Source: Ditylenchus dipsaci | Lineage: Eukaryota; Nematoda; Chromadorea; Rhabditida; Anguinidae | Assembly: GCA_004194705.1 (NCBI GenBank) | Contig: SADC01001303.1 | Coordinates: 566,501-630,500, forward strand | Direction: 5' to 3' | Length of the DNA: 64,000 nt | Shown here: positions 23,401 to 35,154 of the stretch, piece after piece | Numbering within the stretch: the first letter of the stretch is position 1 | How the letters are laid out: the number at the start of each line of letters is the position of its first letter | Made by a program: the position numbers and the translations under genes | The notes under the pieces: generated by a model | Databases searched by the model: none | Told to the model about the DNA's origin: nothing | The model's input: the letters and a program-made list of their open reading frames with translations, nothing else

Positions 23401-24898
23401 GTTAGGTCAAATAATTAACTAAACCGCATAACACATAGCATAATACGTATGTTTTTTTTTTTGGAAAAACACACTTTCTAATCTTTTTTAAGAGACTCTG
23501 TGTCCAAATACGCTCTAAAAATTCTGCTTGATTATGTGCTCGATTTAGTGTCAGCCAAAAAGATGCTGAAAGAGACGGAATATGCAAATTTTGTTTTGTC
23601 AATCGGAGTTAATGCAGCTGGATCTCTGACAAACTACAGGGTTGGTTAATTGAAAGATGTTTTAAATATAACAATCACACACAAATATTCTTTCAGTTAC
23701 AAGGAAATATTTACCAAGCTGAAGATGACCAGCTAATAATTAGACTAAAAGACTTCCATGATAGCGTTGTCGATATACCAGGTATTTGCATAGTAAATTA
23801 TAATATAAATTTTGCTTCAATATAAATTAGTTTGCGCTCTAAAAGCTGGACTGAAGAAGAATTCAACAGCTTATCAATATGTAGTTCTTGTGGAGTCTAG
23901 CTGTAAGTTTCTGTGAAAGTCTAAAAAAACGACTGTTCTGAATCGTCCCCGCCAATTCAAATTTCTTTCCTAATCATTGAACTTCAGTACGGATTTGTAA
24001 ACTTGGTTTCTAACACAACCATACCTAAAATTGAATTCTAGGCCTTGTTCTGTTATAAATCAAGCTGCAAAATCCGTAAAGAACTTCAATTATTAAGCGA
24101 AAATCTTTGTATGGATTCAGTACGGATTTTGCAGCTTGGTTTCTAACAAAACAAGCGCTACAATTTAGTTTTAGGTATGGCTATGTTAGAAACCTAGTTA
24201 AAAAATCCGTACAGTAGTTCAATGATTCGGACTTTTTTGAATAAGCGGTGGACAGTGGCATGGCCAGGGGAGGAGCAGGAGGGGGCACAATCCCCCCGTC
24301 ATATTTTTTTCCTCATTAGTGCTCCGTCAAATTTTTTTTTAAACGGTGTAGGTAAAATGGCCAAAAATGTTCTGGTGTCCCCCTCCCCGTCCGAAATTTC
24401 TGGTTACGCCTCTGACCCTCTGACATTCGGTGTGGTGGACGGCAATGGCCCTTTAAGAACTATTTATATATACCTTTTCAATTATTTCCATTGGAGGAAA
24501 GTTACATAAAAAATAAAAATATCGCCTTGCTTCAAAACCCCGAAACCCTCGAATCCGATTTTTTTGCAACAAAGGGTTTATGAAATTCTTACATCCTTTC
24601 CTACCGTTTGCCCTAATTTTCTTTATAGGACTAGCAATCTAATAGTTTGAAATAGTTCTCGATATTTCTGTAGCCCTTAACAGTTTTTTCATTTTAGCAT
24701 GCAATGAAGCCATGCTTATTGTCCAAGATCCAGCTCTATTCCTAAAACAAACAGACAGTGAGCTGACCAAATTTCTTCAACATGTAAGTATCAACTGGCA
24801 AATAAAATTCGTTAACTGATTTTCAAAGTATTTTTTAGAAAATATCCACTGAAGAAATGAATCCAATGGAGATTGTCCAACATGCTGATACCTGCTGA
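20418..24898 (+). CDS. Unrecognised multi-exon protein
   Basis: A chain of exons with good splice sites and protein-like content. My model: 20418-20538, 20792-20891, 21025-21109, 21159-21493 (3' end uncertain), 21992-22096, 22144-22220, 22273-22424, 22472-22578, 22609-22701, 22742-22855, 23495-23640, 23697-23781, 23831-23902, 24698-24783, 24839-24898 (TGA). The N-terminal third is Gln/Ser/Pro-rich with a His/Arg cluster and a Thr-rich stretch. Then comes a helical, probably coiled-coil part (MMKKIESLEERINKQQ), followed by a conserved-looking C-terminal region (KLICQYLKLGPSAC, IQKYLAEVFDISDEDLVNC, LDYVLDLVSAKKMLKETE). No domain could be named. Three junctions (21493/21992, 22220/22273, 22578/22609) do not join in phase, from lost bases or missed exons. 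The start ATG is a guess. Confidence 0.6.
23943..24236. repeat. Foldback element, CCCGCCAATTC family (compound copy)
   Basis: Shares CCCCGCCAATTCAAA, CAGTACGGATTT and TTGGTTTCTAACA with the 13741-13893 element, here with three alternating copies of the AAATCCGTA arm. It lies in an intron of the unrecognised gene, directly before a hAT-like element. Confidence 0.55.
24246..24417. mobile_element. hAT-like fragment with CAGTGGCATGGCC / GGTTACGCCTCTG ends
   Basis: The left end CAGTGGCATGGCCAGGGG and right end AATTTCTGGTTACGCCTCTG are inverted relatives of the ends of the 57396-57652 element (CAGAGGCGTAGCC...GCTACGCCACTGG). The interior is a C/T-rich non-coding stretch. I could not confirm a target duplication. 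Confidence 0.5.
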
Positions 24899-27800
24899 AA
24901 CTTCACTGTCTATTTTGCTGCATCGCAAAAGGCTTTAAATTTTGAGGATCGCAGAAAACATTAGTAAATTTACATAATATCGAAACTTCGAAAAAAATAT
25001 ATTTTCGTTGATCAAGCTATATTATAATTTCACTATTAATAAATTAATAATTTTAGAATTTTTACGTTTTTGTTTTGATAAATTGTATTAGCTATTCTAT
25101 TTCTGCGTAACAATAGTCAATTTTTTGTTCGTAAATAGCAGTCGTTCAAGGACATTTAAATTAGGATGTAATCCTTTTCTTCCCAAAAAAACACCATTGC
25201 TCGTCCACACACACCCCTACAGACACAAAAAAGTTTATTAGTTTGCATCAAGGCAAAAAATAGATGGTGCAGTGTAGCAGTGTGTTTCTCCCGCCAGTCA
25301 TTTGTTGGTGTTCACCCAGTTGATGGTGCTATGGGATGACTGTGGGATGGCTGTAGCAAATTGCGCAGCCCTTTTGACAGTCGTCCACCATCCGTCTTCC
25401 TCACCATTCCATTTGTCCAACAATTACCTAGACAAATCGATTTTGATGACAATATGGCAATTTATTTGTTTCTATCAGAAATAGCAACCTCTTTGCAGTT
25501 ATTAGATTCTTTTAAATTTTTGGAGTTTTTCAGGTTTTTTTTTAATATTAATTGTTGTATTTTCTCTAATATTCCATCTACCCAAAAGTGACGAAATTCC
25601 TATCTCAGATTAGATATAAAAAACTAAAAGCCCCAAGTTATTGAAAAAACTGCACCCAATTTGAGTGAATTTTTTTTTGTCAATTTTGGTAAGTATGTTA
25701 ATCATAGAAAGGAACTAGTCAATTTTTAAAACTTGTTTATCATTATCATTATTTAGGGTCGAAAACTTATGATAGCGGTTAGTTAATCAATAGAAATAAA
25801 CGATATTTTAGGCGTATTTTGAATAGGACGGTAGCGCAGTGTAGGGAGTTGGAAAAATAATAGGAGTCAACTTTACAGTGTCTGATTAATTTTTTACCAT
25901 GTTTTAGCCTAAAAAAGATGTTTGATCAAGATCAATGCTCGGTCTCATATTTCAAGTAAACCGTGCGGTCATATCTAACCCCATCGATTTTTCGAGTTTC
26001 GGGATTGAGATGCGCACAAATACATACCCGAAAAAAAATCTTTCTAATGCATGGAAAGGCATGCATATCAGAGTTTCTGTAGAGAGCCTCAGTATTTAAA
26101 TCAATGTTCAATATTCTTCTTATTTGCCGGTCTCGTTGTTTAATTTTTTCTTAAAATAAAAAAAGAAACTTTCTAATAAAATCGCAGTCGAGAGACATGA
26201 AAAAAAGTTTATACCTCCTCGCATTCAAGTTTCTAACTGGGAGCTACAACTAACATTTTGTCTTATTAACTGTTAAACTTTATTGTAAATTTTATTTTCA
26301 TAATCTGCTCAACAATACAGACAGTTTTAATACATAAAGCTTGTCTAAAAGCTTTCAGAAAAGATTGTGTGAACAGCTAGTAAATAATATTTCCTTTCCT
26401 TTTCTTATTATTTTTTATCGATTAAAATCTCCGCTGAACTTTTCTTTTATTCCACTCAACATGTCATTTAAATCGGCTCAGGAATTTTTAACTACTAAAA
26501 ACAACTGTTTTTAGTAGTAACTTTTCTCGTTCTCTATTATCCTTCCTCTCTTTTTTCCAAAGACAAACATCTGAGGTTGGAATACGTGTGCGGAGGAGGA
26601 AGGAACACTAGATCATTCTTGTTCAAAATCTCTTTATCTACATGAAAAGAAAACAAGAGAGAGTGAAATACGTCAGTAAACATCAATTTTTAAGGGTAAA
26701 ATGGCTTTATCATATTTCGGATGTCAAGAGATGTTCAGCAAATTTTAAACTTTAAACTTTTTTTGTTCGTCTTTGACTAAACTTGTTTTCGTTTGCATAA
26801 ATATGTACAGTTAGCTTCAGTCAACTATGTTACAGTTAAATTTGATCAACTTTAAAAAAAATCAACTGTAGTTAACTATTTCACAGTTTATTTGTCAGCT
26901 ATTTCACAGTTGTTTCTGTTATCTTTTTATAGTTAATTGCTCAAAAATATTGATATCCACCAAATTAATTTGAAATTAAAATTAATCAACCATTCGCATA
27001 GTTTAAAGTTGTACAATTGTTAACAATCACCACTTTTTTAAATTCAAATCACGACTTTTTTTCAAATACATTAGCCGGGTAATGAAAAAGGACACCGAAA
27101 AAAAACATATTTATTCCGTTGTTGCGTTTAAGCAAGTAAACACCTTTTTATTCCAATTTGAAGTGTTTACTATGTTGACTATGACTGAATTTTTTCTAGT
27201 CGGTTGACTCTAGAATAGAGATATTTTTTATGGGTGTGTGCGTGTCTTTTTATGTTTTTTAGTCTTGAGTAGTGTGTGTATGCGTATATTCTTTTCCAAT
27301 TTCAAGGCCAGAGACATGAACATACCCCATTAAAGCCTTAGAGAGTAAGAGAAAAGGGATGCTGGCGTCAATAGAATTGTGAAATATTTTCACATGTGCG
27401 TCTCTATTTTTCTTGTTCTTGCGTTCAAACCATTTTCACGACTTTTGTTTATTTTTTGTTTTAGAAGCTTATTTAAGTTGTCAATAGCCGTGAAATGTCC
27501 TAATCCCAATAAACGATTATTTTGATTTTAATTTAAATTCAGACAATGTCAATTTAAATTAACTGTGTGGTAGTGGCGAAAAATTTCTTTTTTTGTTTTC
27601 TCGACCAGTCCTTTACACAAAATGAGTCTGTTGAAACCTTTTTTCTCAGACAAAGTTGCCTTTCGTTTTGGTAGAATTCCAATTTATAAACAACACATCA
27701 ATAATTATTTCTTCTTTTTTCACACTATGTGTTTTGATGGATTACTGGTGCATTAATAATACACGAGATTGTGGGAGCACATTTTTATATTAATTTTCTG

Positions 27801-27947
27801 CTCTATTTTCGGTGTTCTAATTTTAATTTCTTTCTTTTTGAAAGAACGTGCAATAAATTTTGATTAAAGCATTGTTTTCTCCAGTTAATTTTTGCGCTTG
27901 TATCTATTTCGTTAATATAAATGTATCAAGTATTTTTATTATAGAAA
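24899..27947. other. 3-kb intergenic region
   Basis: AT-rich sequence between the unrecognised gene and NOP16. I see no supported exon. It holds a cluster of GTTAACTATTTCACAGT-like motifs at about 26810-26940 and a G-rich tRNA A-box-like stretch near 25828 with no B box. The open frames at 25302-25591 look like chance. Confidence 0.55.
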
Positions 27948-30900
27948 ATGCGATCCTCGAAATCAACAAAACGAGCGACTAAATACCGATATTTGCGAAA
28001 TCACAATGCTAAAAAGCGAAGATCGTGCATAAAGCAGAGAGACAACTTAAACAATTGGTAATTTCAATTATATATATCTCTTTATAATTTTTAATACATA
28101 AAAAGTTATTTGCAGGATATGCAGTACCATTGAAGGCAAATGGGTGCCGAAAGGTGTCACTATGAGTGCTTTGATCAAACCTACTGACCAATCTACTACA
28201 TCTGCTACTAAAGTCCCAAAACCAAAGAAAATTAAGGAAATAGTTGTGGAACCAATGGCAAGTCACAGCAATAATGTTGAATCATCCAACAAAAAGAAGC
28301 AGGACGTTCCCAAAAAGCAGACTCAGGCTCAACAACAACCGCAACAGAACAAGCAAATCAAAAGCAAAGTGGAAGAAAAGGCTAGTTTTGAATTTACTGG
28401 GTTCTGATGGCCTGTAAATTCAAGATGGCTTATTCGAGGAAGTTCATACCTAAGTTTTGAAAGGTTTCATCAAAAATACACAATTTTTAGAGAATTTGTT
28501 GGGAAAACTCTTTCTGGATACTAAAAAGTCTCGGAGTGAGTGCTGCAAATTTTCATTTTAATCGAGTCAGAACAGCTATATATTAACCTCCTGTGATTAA
28601 TTTGACCTAATCTCCACAGATTTGAATCGAAGGAGACATTCTTATATTAGGAAGTAATTTTTTAATAAATTTCTCTAAAAGTCGTGGATTTTTCGATCAA
28701 AAAGTCCAAAAATAAAAAGTTGACAGTCTTCAATTCACGGTCTTAAATCTAGGTTTTCCGCCTAGGGTCCGACACTTTGGGCACCTCTTTTTAGAATTTT
28801 GAAAGGATGTTAGTGGCCTAAATGGCAAAATTATCATATTGCAGGGGGGAAATCCATTTAGGTTTGAAAAAGTGGCTTCCATGGCGCAGTGCGTAAGTGC
28901 TCGCGTTTTTTGGCCCAAATGGTGTTTTTTTGGTGTTGCAGGTTCGATGCCACGTAGTGGCACACTATTTTTTTTTGGCTTTTTTGGCCAGTTTAGAGGT
29001 AATTAGACTTTTTGACGCCAGATTCGGAATCATCGACCTAAATTACCCACTGCGCCATGGAAGCCACTTTTCAAACCTAAGTGGCTTCCCGCCCTCTTTA
29101 AAAACGGCTGCATTTTCGATCAAAATTCCAAAAAAAAGGTAACAAGTCTTAAATTCACTGTCTTAACTCTAGGGTCGCCACCTAGAGTCCGACACTTTTC
29201 AAACCTCTTTTTAGAATTTTAATAGGATGTTAGTGGCCTAAATGGCAAAATTATCGTGTTTCTTAAAAACGGCCGCAAAAATCGAAATTCTTGTGATATT
29301 TCGAACTAGTCTCTCGGATCAGAATTGACAAAAGACTTAAGAAATCAGGTTTAATAAAAATAAAAAACAGGTTTAATATAAAAAAAATTATGCTTGTGTA
29401 ACTCAACTATTATTAGGTGCCGCCCCAAAACATGTGAACCAGGACTCCAAAGCTAACAAACCTGATAAAAAAGCAAAAAATAAGAACACCGGCCAAGACA
29501 CAGACAAACTGCAAAAACAGGAAAAAACTTCATCAAAAGGAAAAAAGGTAAAATTTTACTAGAAACATGTGACGAGATTTTTTAAAACCTGAGTTCTATC
29601 GTAGATACCTCAAGACAATGGCTCGACCGTGATTAAAGCAGAAGTACAAGAATTTGTTAGCCAACCACTTAAGAGTAAATTGACTGAAGAGTTGTTAGTA
29701 GATGTTAGCCCCCCTGCAACACTCTCCGCCAATGAACCCTCTTTAACGGTATGTTATTTGAAAAAAAATAATTTAACTGTTATATAAATTGCAGAAATGC
29801 TCTGTAGACAGTGGAGTGGACACCCTTGAAGAAAGCAGTCATCACCAACGATCTTCCTCCAATTCTATCAATTCTATCAGCAATGGCTCCTCCACTCACG
29901 AAGACTCCCACACCGACACAACCACCCACCAACATCAGCCCAAGCAAAACGGAATCACTAAGTTTGCTCAAAATGTAGCCGAATTCGTCAGTCAAGTTCA
30001 AGAAAAATTTGAGGTCAGTTTAAAAAATATTTTAATCCTACTGATTTGACCTGAAATTTTTTGCTGTAAGCAAGACCATGAAAAATGCAACTTCTCCATA
30101 TTTTAATTGAACAACTAAATTCTACAAATAAAAGGCTAATAATATTATTCTTCGGCTCAATTTCGAAGATAATAAGACAGTTTGCATTGATGTGAACTGC
30201 TTGCTTAAATATGCTTGAAAGGAGTGGGGAACTTGTGTGACTAAGACTAGAAAATCTGTAATGCATGTGGATAAGCGTTAGCGCTGGTTGACCAGATATG
30301 GTTCGCAGAGCCGACCCCACCTGGCGACAACCTTATTTTTTTGCCTTTCCGATCAATAACTGAGCTATTGATTGAAAAGTTGAATTACTTGTGAGAATCA
30401 GTCAAAATAACTGGAGTAACTTCAAGCGGGGTCGATGCATCAAAAGAATTTCTAGTCACACACACAAAACCATACCTATTGCTCAATTAAGCAGCATTTA
30501 GTATCATTTTTAGAGTAAAACCCCACAGATGGTGCAGCAAAATACAGTCAGTGAGCAACTACAACATGTGCAAAAACTAGAGAGTAAACCATTTATCTAC
30601 AAAAACGACTACTCAAACCTGCAGGTTTACTCAAAAATGTTACGTTAATAAAAAATAATGCTTTTTTTAGAAAGCGACACTGATTGAAGCGAAGCCAAGA
30701 CAAAGAAAACCCAGAGTCAACAAATTGCTGCCCAGAGATATTGAATACTGCACTCATATGATGGAAACCTACGGAGAAGATTATCAGGTGTGAAAAACCA
30801 AAATTAAAGTATTTATTCGATTAGAGAACACACCATATTTGAACAGAAAAGCTTGCACTCCCTCCATCAGATTATAATTTCACAGCAATTATAATCTATC

Positions 30901-32371
30901 AAGCAAAATTGAGTTTAATAATCCATTAGAAACCTGTGGTGACGAAGATTTTTATCAAGGCTGATGTCCCAGGTCATCATTTGGCAGAAACATGACTCTC
31001 TTTTTGCCCAACGCGAAAAGGCGGCTGGTGATTTTGCACCAGAATGACCAGAGGGTATGTACTCTCTGAGCCAAAAGAGCAGAAACCCAAGCCGAGTCAC
31101 CCCGCAACTTTTTTCTTCGGGCAGAAATATGACTAAATTTGCTGCCAAATGATGATCTGAGACACAGGCCCTAATCGAATATCTCGCCACCACAGGTTTA
31201 CGTTCCCAAAAACTCGGATTTTTCACTCAAAGTCACTTTTATGCTTTTTTTCTGAGCTAAAATCAAATCCAGCTTCTAACACGGGAATTACGGATTGTAA
31301 CTTCGGTTTACATAAGCTCAGCTGTTCATGCTGAACAAGGTAGGAGAAAAAAATTCTCTGAAAATGTACTCTGGCTAGTTCACTCCAGGTAGTGATCGTT
31401 CGATACCTCACAGTTTGGACTTGTTTCAAGTGTTTGATTGTAACTTTTTATTTTATAACAATATTGCTGATCTGAAACACGTATGTGATGCAAAATTCGA
31501 TGAGCTTTAAAACGAGTATAAGTTTACTTGGTTAGTTGCCGTATAACATCCAGAATATTCATTTTTCGAAAATTCTCTGAAATAAAAAATTCAGTCCCTT
31601 TCTATAAGCATCAAAAAATATTCGATACTACCGTTCAAACCTAGAAAAGTTGACTGCAGAAGGAAGCGCAGATTCTTCGCATCATTTTGATACCAAATAA
31701 GACAATGAACCTTTGTGAAAAGTCTTGCAGCAATTAACAAAATTGTTGGAATCTAGGCCTTTTCCGGGTTATTTTAAATTCGCCCTTTTTATGGCCTTCT
31801 GTATTTATCTTATTTTTGCAGCTCGGGGCATACCTTACAACTGTCTAAAATTTTAAAAAATAAAATTTTAGTCGAAAAAAACACGAAAATAGAAGCTCAA
31901 AGATCATCGAATTTCGCATCACATACGTGTTTCAGATCAGCAATATTGTTATAAAATAAAAAGTTACAATCAAACACTTGAAACAAGTCCAAACTGTGAG
32001 GTATCCAACAATCACTACCTGGAGTGAACTAGCCAGGGCACATTTTCAGAGAATTTTTTCTCCTACCTTGTTCAGCATGAACAGCTGAGCTTATAAGCAA
32101 CTGCTATAGTTTTCAAAGCCACCAATTTAAGGTTTCGATAAAGTGCCATAAACCCTTCCTCACACAGCCCTATAATTTTGGCAAAGGGAATGGATCATTC
32201 CAAACAAAATGTTGACCATCTATAAAAAATTCAAAAACACTGTGAATTTAGAGCATGAAAAATGACCCCAAAAATATCTACATGGACGATGCTTCGGGAA
32301 TTGCCAGGAAAATCCGAGTCTTCCGCGAATCGCCACACTACCAAGAATATTTGGACTCACTAAAAGCATGA
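27948..32371 (+). CDS. NOP16: Nucleolar protein 16 homologue (60S ribosome biogenesis)
   Basis: NOP16 acts in the nucleolus in large-subunit assembly. Exons: 27948-28057, 28116-28400, 29417-29547, 29605-29748, 29795-30013, 30514-30624, 30671-30787, 32252-32371. The start MRSSKSTKRATKYRYLRKHN and the following Arg/Lys-rich segment match the basic N-terminus of the family. The C-terminus is diagnostic: LLPRDIEYCTHMMETYGEDY, then MKNDPKNIYMDDASGIARKI and HYQEYLDSLKA, aligning with the family's HGEDYKAMARD...Y.D....I..KI...P..W..FLDSL. Between these lies a long Lys/Gln/Ser/Thr-rich linker, making the protein about 410 residues, over twice the usual length. The junction 28400/29417 is one base out of phase. 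The last intron contains a 780-bp foldback element. Confidence 0.87.
28843..29090. repeat. tRNA-derived palindromic repeat (copy 1, right arm shortened)
   Basis: The left arm reads GGCTTCCATGGCGCAGTGCG, then TAAGTGCTCGCG and GTTGCAGGTTCGATGCCACG. These match a pol III A box (TGGCGCAGTGCGTAAGTGC) and B box (GGTTCGATGCC). The right arm carries the inverted CTGCGCCATGGAAGCCACTT, but lacks the inverted B box. It lies in a NOP16 intron. A fuller copy is at 40231-40562. Confidence 0.7.
31314..32093. repeat. 780-bp foldback element in last NOP16 intron
   Basis: About 200 bp at the left (AGCTCAGCTGTTCATGCTGA, TTTGGACTTGTTTCAAGTGT, CTGAAACACGTATGTGATGC) are repeated inverted at the right (GCATCACATACGTGTTTCAG to TCAGCATGAACAGCTGAGCT), with about 380 bp of unrelated spacer. 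Arm identity is high by eye. No coding capacity is seen. Confidence 0.8.
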
Positions 32372-33359
32372 GAAAACAGTACTTCTTCTACTACAAAAAT
32401 CTCCTTTTGCTTCAATTCTACTAGTATGGTTTCAAGCATTTCAATGGCCAAATTACTTTCATTCGGTGGCAAGTGCGGGCTGATTTCATGTGCATGGGTC
32501 TTCTGCTTTCTGATTGTTAAATTTTGTGAAAAATAAAAGTTTTTACTTCTTTGAGAAGCATTTTGACAAGAGAACTCAATGATCATCTTTGTTTTCTCGA
32601 GTAAAGTTAACCCTGCAACATCACTCGTGAACTTTGTGTTTCTATAGAGTGTCTCAATAAAACTAAAGCATTTTAGAAATTTTTTTTTCAAGGACTTCCG
32701 CAGACCGGTGAAAAAAAATCTTTTGAGGTCTTAGCCAACAATTTTTCGGTAACTATTTTTTTGGTTTTTTGGTAAATTCACAGGTGCTCGGTATCCATCA
32801 TTTTTCAAAGGACGTGGACATAGCAGCAGCAACAGTTTATAATAAAACTTCGAAATGCTCTACAGGAGTGTTCGAAAAAATCTCTCACCGAAGTCTTTGA
32901 AAAAAAAACACATCTCAAGGTGTCTTGGTAAGAGCGAATTTAAGAGGCGGGAATTTAAAAAAAAGGTTTAAAAATTAAAAGGTTAAGAGGGAGGAGGCAT
33001 TGTTGCAGGGGGAGTTATTTTCCAATACCAATTTCGGTAAGTTTATTATTTTGCACAGTGTCATTTTTAGTCAAATCTTTTTTTGTCAAATATGCTTCAG
33101 CCATTATGAATGCCAAGACCTTGAATCGTGGTGCTCAGAACAGATAAATTTATCTGGCAGATAGAATTCGATTTTTGAAATTTTTTTTTTAAAAACGCGC
33201 ACAAAAGACCATATATTTGCTATAAATAGTTAGCGAAACAACATGTCACCCTTTCTGAACCTAACTTTGTTCATTTCTAACGGCAAGAAGGATCAATAAA
33301 CATTTAAAACAACGGCAAGCGGAGAATTTAAGCCTGTCTTGGTCTTCCCCTTTTCAAAA

Positions 33360-33545
33360 ATTCACGTCCAAAATTTAAAAATCTAGAGCCGAAATTCAGT
33401 ATTCTACGGCCAAAAAAAAACTACGGCTGAAAATTAAAAAATCTACGGCCGATTTTCAGTATTCTACGGCCAAAATTCAAAAATTTACGGCCAAAAAATC
33501 TACGGCCAAAATTAAATATTCTACGGCAATATTTCACAATTCTAC
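33360..33545. repeat. Degenerate CTACGGCC-spaced tandem repeat
   Basis: The motif TCTACGGCC or TTCTACGGC recurs at roughly 20-22-bp spacing, separated by AAAATTCAAAAA or GATTTTCAGTA. It is directly followed by a long hairpin. The minus-strand frame here is a low-complexity artefact. Confidence 0.7.
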
Positions 33546-33822
33546 GGCGAATTTTAAAGGGGGGTGACACTTGGGGGTTGAGAAATGGGTTTGTTAACCT
33601 AATGAAAAACCCATTGACGGGTTGCAAAAAGATTTTATATATACAAGTTATTTATGTGATTTTATGATGGGTTTCACTACATTATTTGGCATTATTTAGT
33701 GAAACCCATCATAAAATCACATAAATAATTTTATATATAAAATCTTTTTGCAACCCGTCAATGGGTTTTTCATTAGGTTAACAAACCCATTTCTCAACCC
33801 CCCAAGTGTCCCCCTCCTTTAA
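33541..33822. repeat. Near-perfect 280-bp hairpin (MITE-like)
   Basis: The left arm (GGGGGTTGAGAAATGGGTTT, AACCTAATGAAAAACCCATT, GACGGGTTGCAAAAAG, GATGGGTTTCACTA) is repeated inverted to the right arm (TAGTGAAACCCATC to AAACCCATTTCTCAACCCCC) around a short loop near 33690. The arms run to about 130 bp with only a few differences. Confidence 0.85.
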
Positions 33823-35154
33823 ATATAACCCGATAAATTTATATGTTCTGCGCACCACGCCTTGAATTTAGATGGAAGTTATCTCCATACCTTCTAAAGT
33901 GTGTGAAAAATTTTGAAATATAACCAGAAGGAAAACAAATTATTAATGGGTTCGATCAACTAAATGTATTCGATGTATCGATGTCATTTCGAAGTGATTT
34001 TTGTTTAATTTCTGTGCTCATTTTTTGTCTATAATATAGCTTTGGACTTTTTCTACAAGTCTCGACCAAGCATTGAGCAGCTATAAATAAGCGTGACTTG
34101 CTCTTTTGTAAATAGTCGAAGTAGTCGAAAATAGGAGAAAATGGTGGGTTTGGACGTTGGAAGTCAGTGGTCTAAATTTTTGCGAACAGATTGCAGCTTA
34201 CATACGCTGATTCAAAAGAGCAGATCACAACGATCCTTTCCACGTATCACACTATATTACTAGGGACAACAGGCTGCTATCGGCGCCTCTATCGTTTTTT
34301 GAATTTCTATAAATTTCTTCTCTTATAAATTTTTTCGTTGAAATTTTTCATGCGCGTATTCTTGTAGAGCGTAATTCCATAAGAATTTGGCTCTTTACCT
34401 ATTTTTGGAACTTTGATTGACCCTTGTACCTCGCTTTGTAGACCTTGGAAGCCGGTCAGCAGGATTTGTCAGGAACTTGGGCAGGCTCTACGAGAATATG
34501 CAGAAATGAAAATTCCGTCGAAGTCCTCCCAGGTCAAGTTGTAAGATGCCGTCAAAAAATAACAGTCAAATGTATCGATGTAACTTCATCCTTCTCAAGA
34601 TCGTTCCCGTCTAGGGTTCGAAAGTCCGAATTATCTACAATGTATTGGGCTTCTCATTGTACTGAAACTCTCGATACCACGCCACCCCTGGGGACCGGCC
34701 CAAAGTGGCGTTATATCGTGAGTTTATTTGACTGAATTTTAGTCAAATCTGACTAAATTGGTCTTTTTCGGGGTGGCGTTATATGGAAGTGGCGAGAAAA
34801 AATTGACAATTTACACAAAAGTCATTTGGTTCAAAAAAAAGTTCTCAGAAAAAAACCTATTTTTTACCATTGTGAAAGTGCCCCGGAACGTTTTTTATTG
34901 CGGATTCAGAAAGAACAACTAATTTCGCACAAGATGAACAGAAATATTTGAAAAAAAAGGTTGGCAACAAAAACTTTTCTGTAGGGCGAAAAAGTCTGCA
35001 CACCGCACTTTTAATGTATTTTGTAGGATTTTCCATTTTGGGATATTTAAAAAGCCGAATTTATAAAGAAGTTAAAAATAAACATTTTATTATATCGATG
35101 CAAAATTGAGCGAGCTTTCTGATTGTATTATTACCTTGTGCTTATACGGCAAGT

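Noticed and set aside
24222..24509. Plus-strand frame over a repeat
   Set aside because: It overlaps a hAT-like fragment and the end of a foldback element, and has no splice or homology support.
25828..25860. Possible tRNA gene (GGTAGCGCAGTGTAGGGAG)
   Set aside because: Only the A-box-like part is present; no B box or acceptor stem could be paired.
30915..31429. Minus-strand frames in the last NOP16 intron
   Set aside because: They overlap the foldback element and lie between two confirmed NOP16 exons; content is not protein-like.
33421..33627. Minus-strand frame rich in GRRFF repeats
   Set aside because: It is the translation of the CTACGGCC tandem array.
34445..34735. Plus-strand frame upstream of a TACAGTC-type fragment
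   Set aside because: It runs into element sequence at its 3' end, and no flanking exons could be linked.
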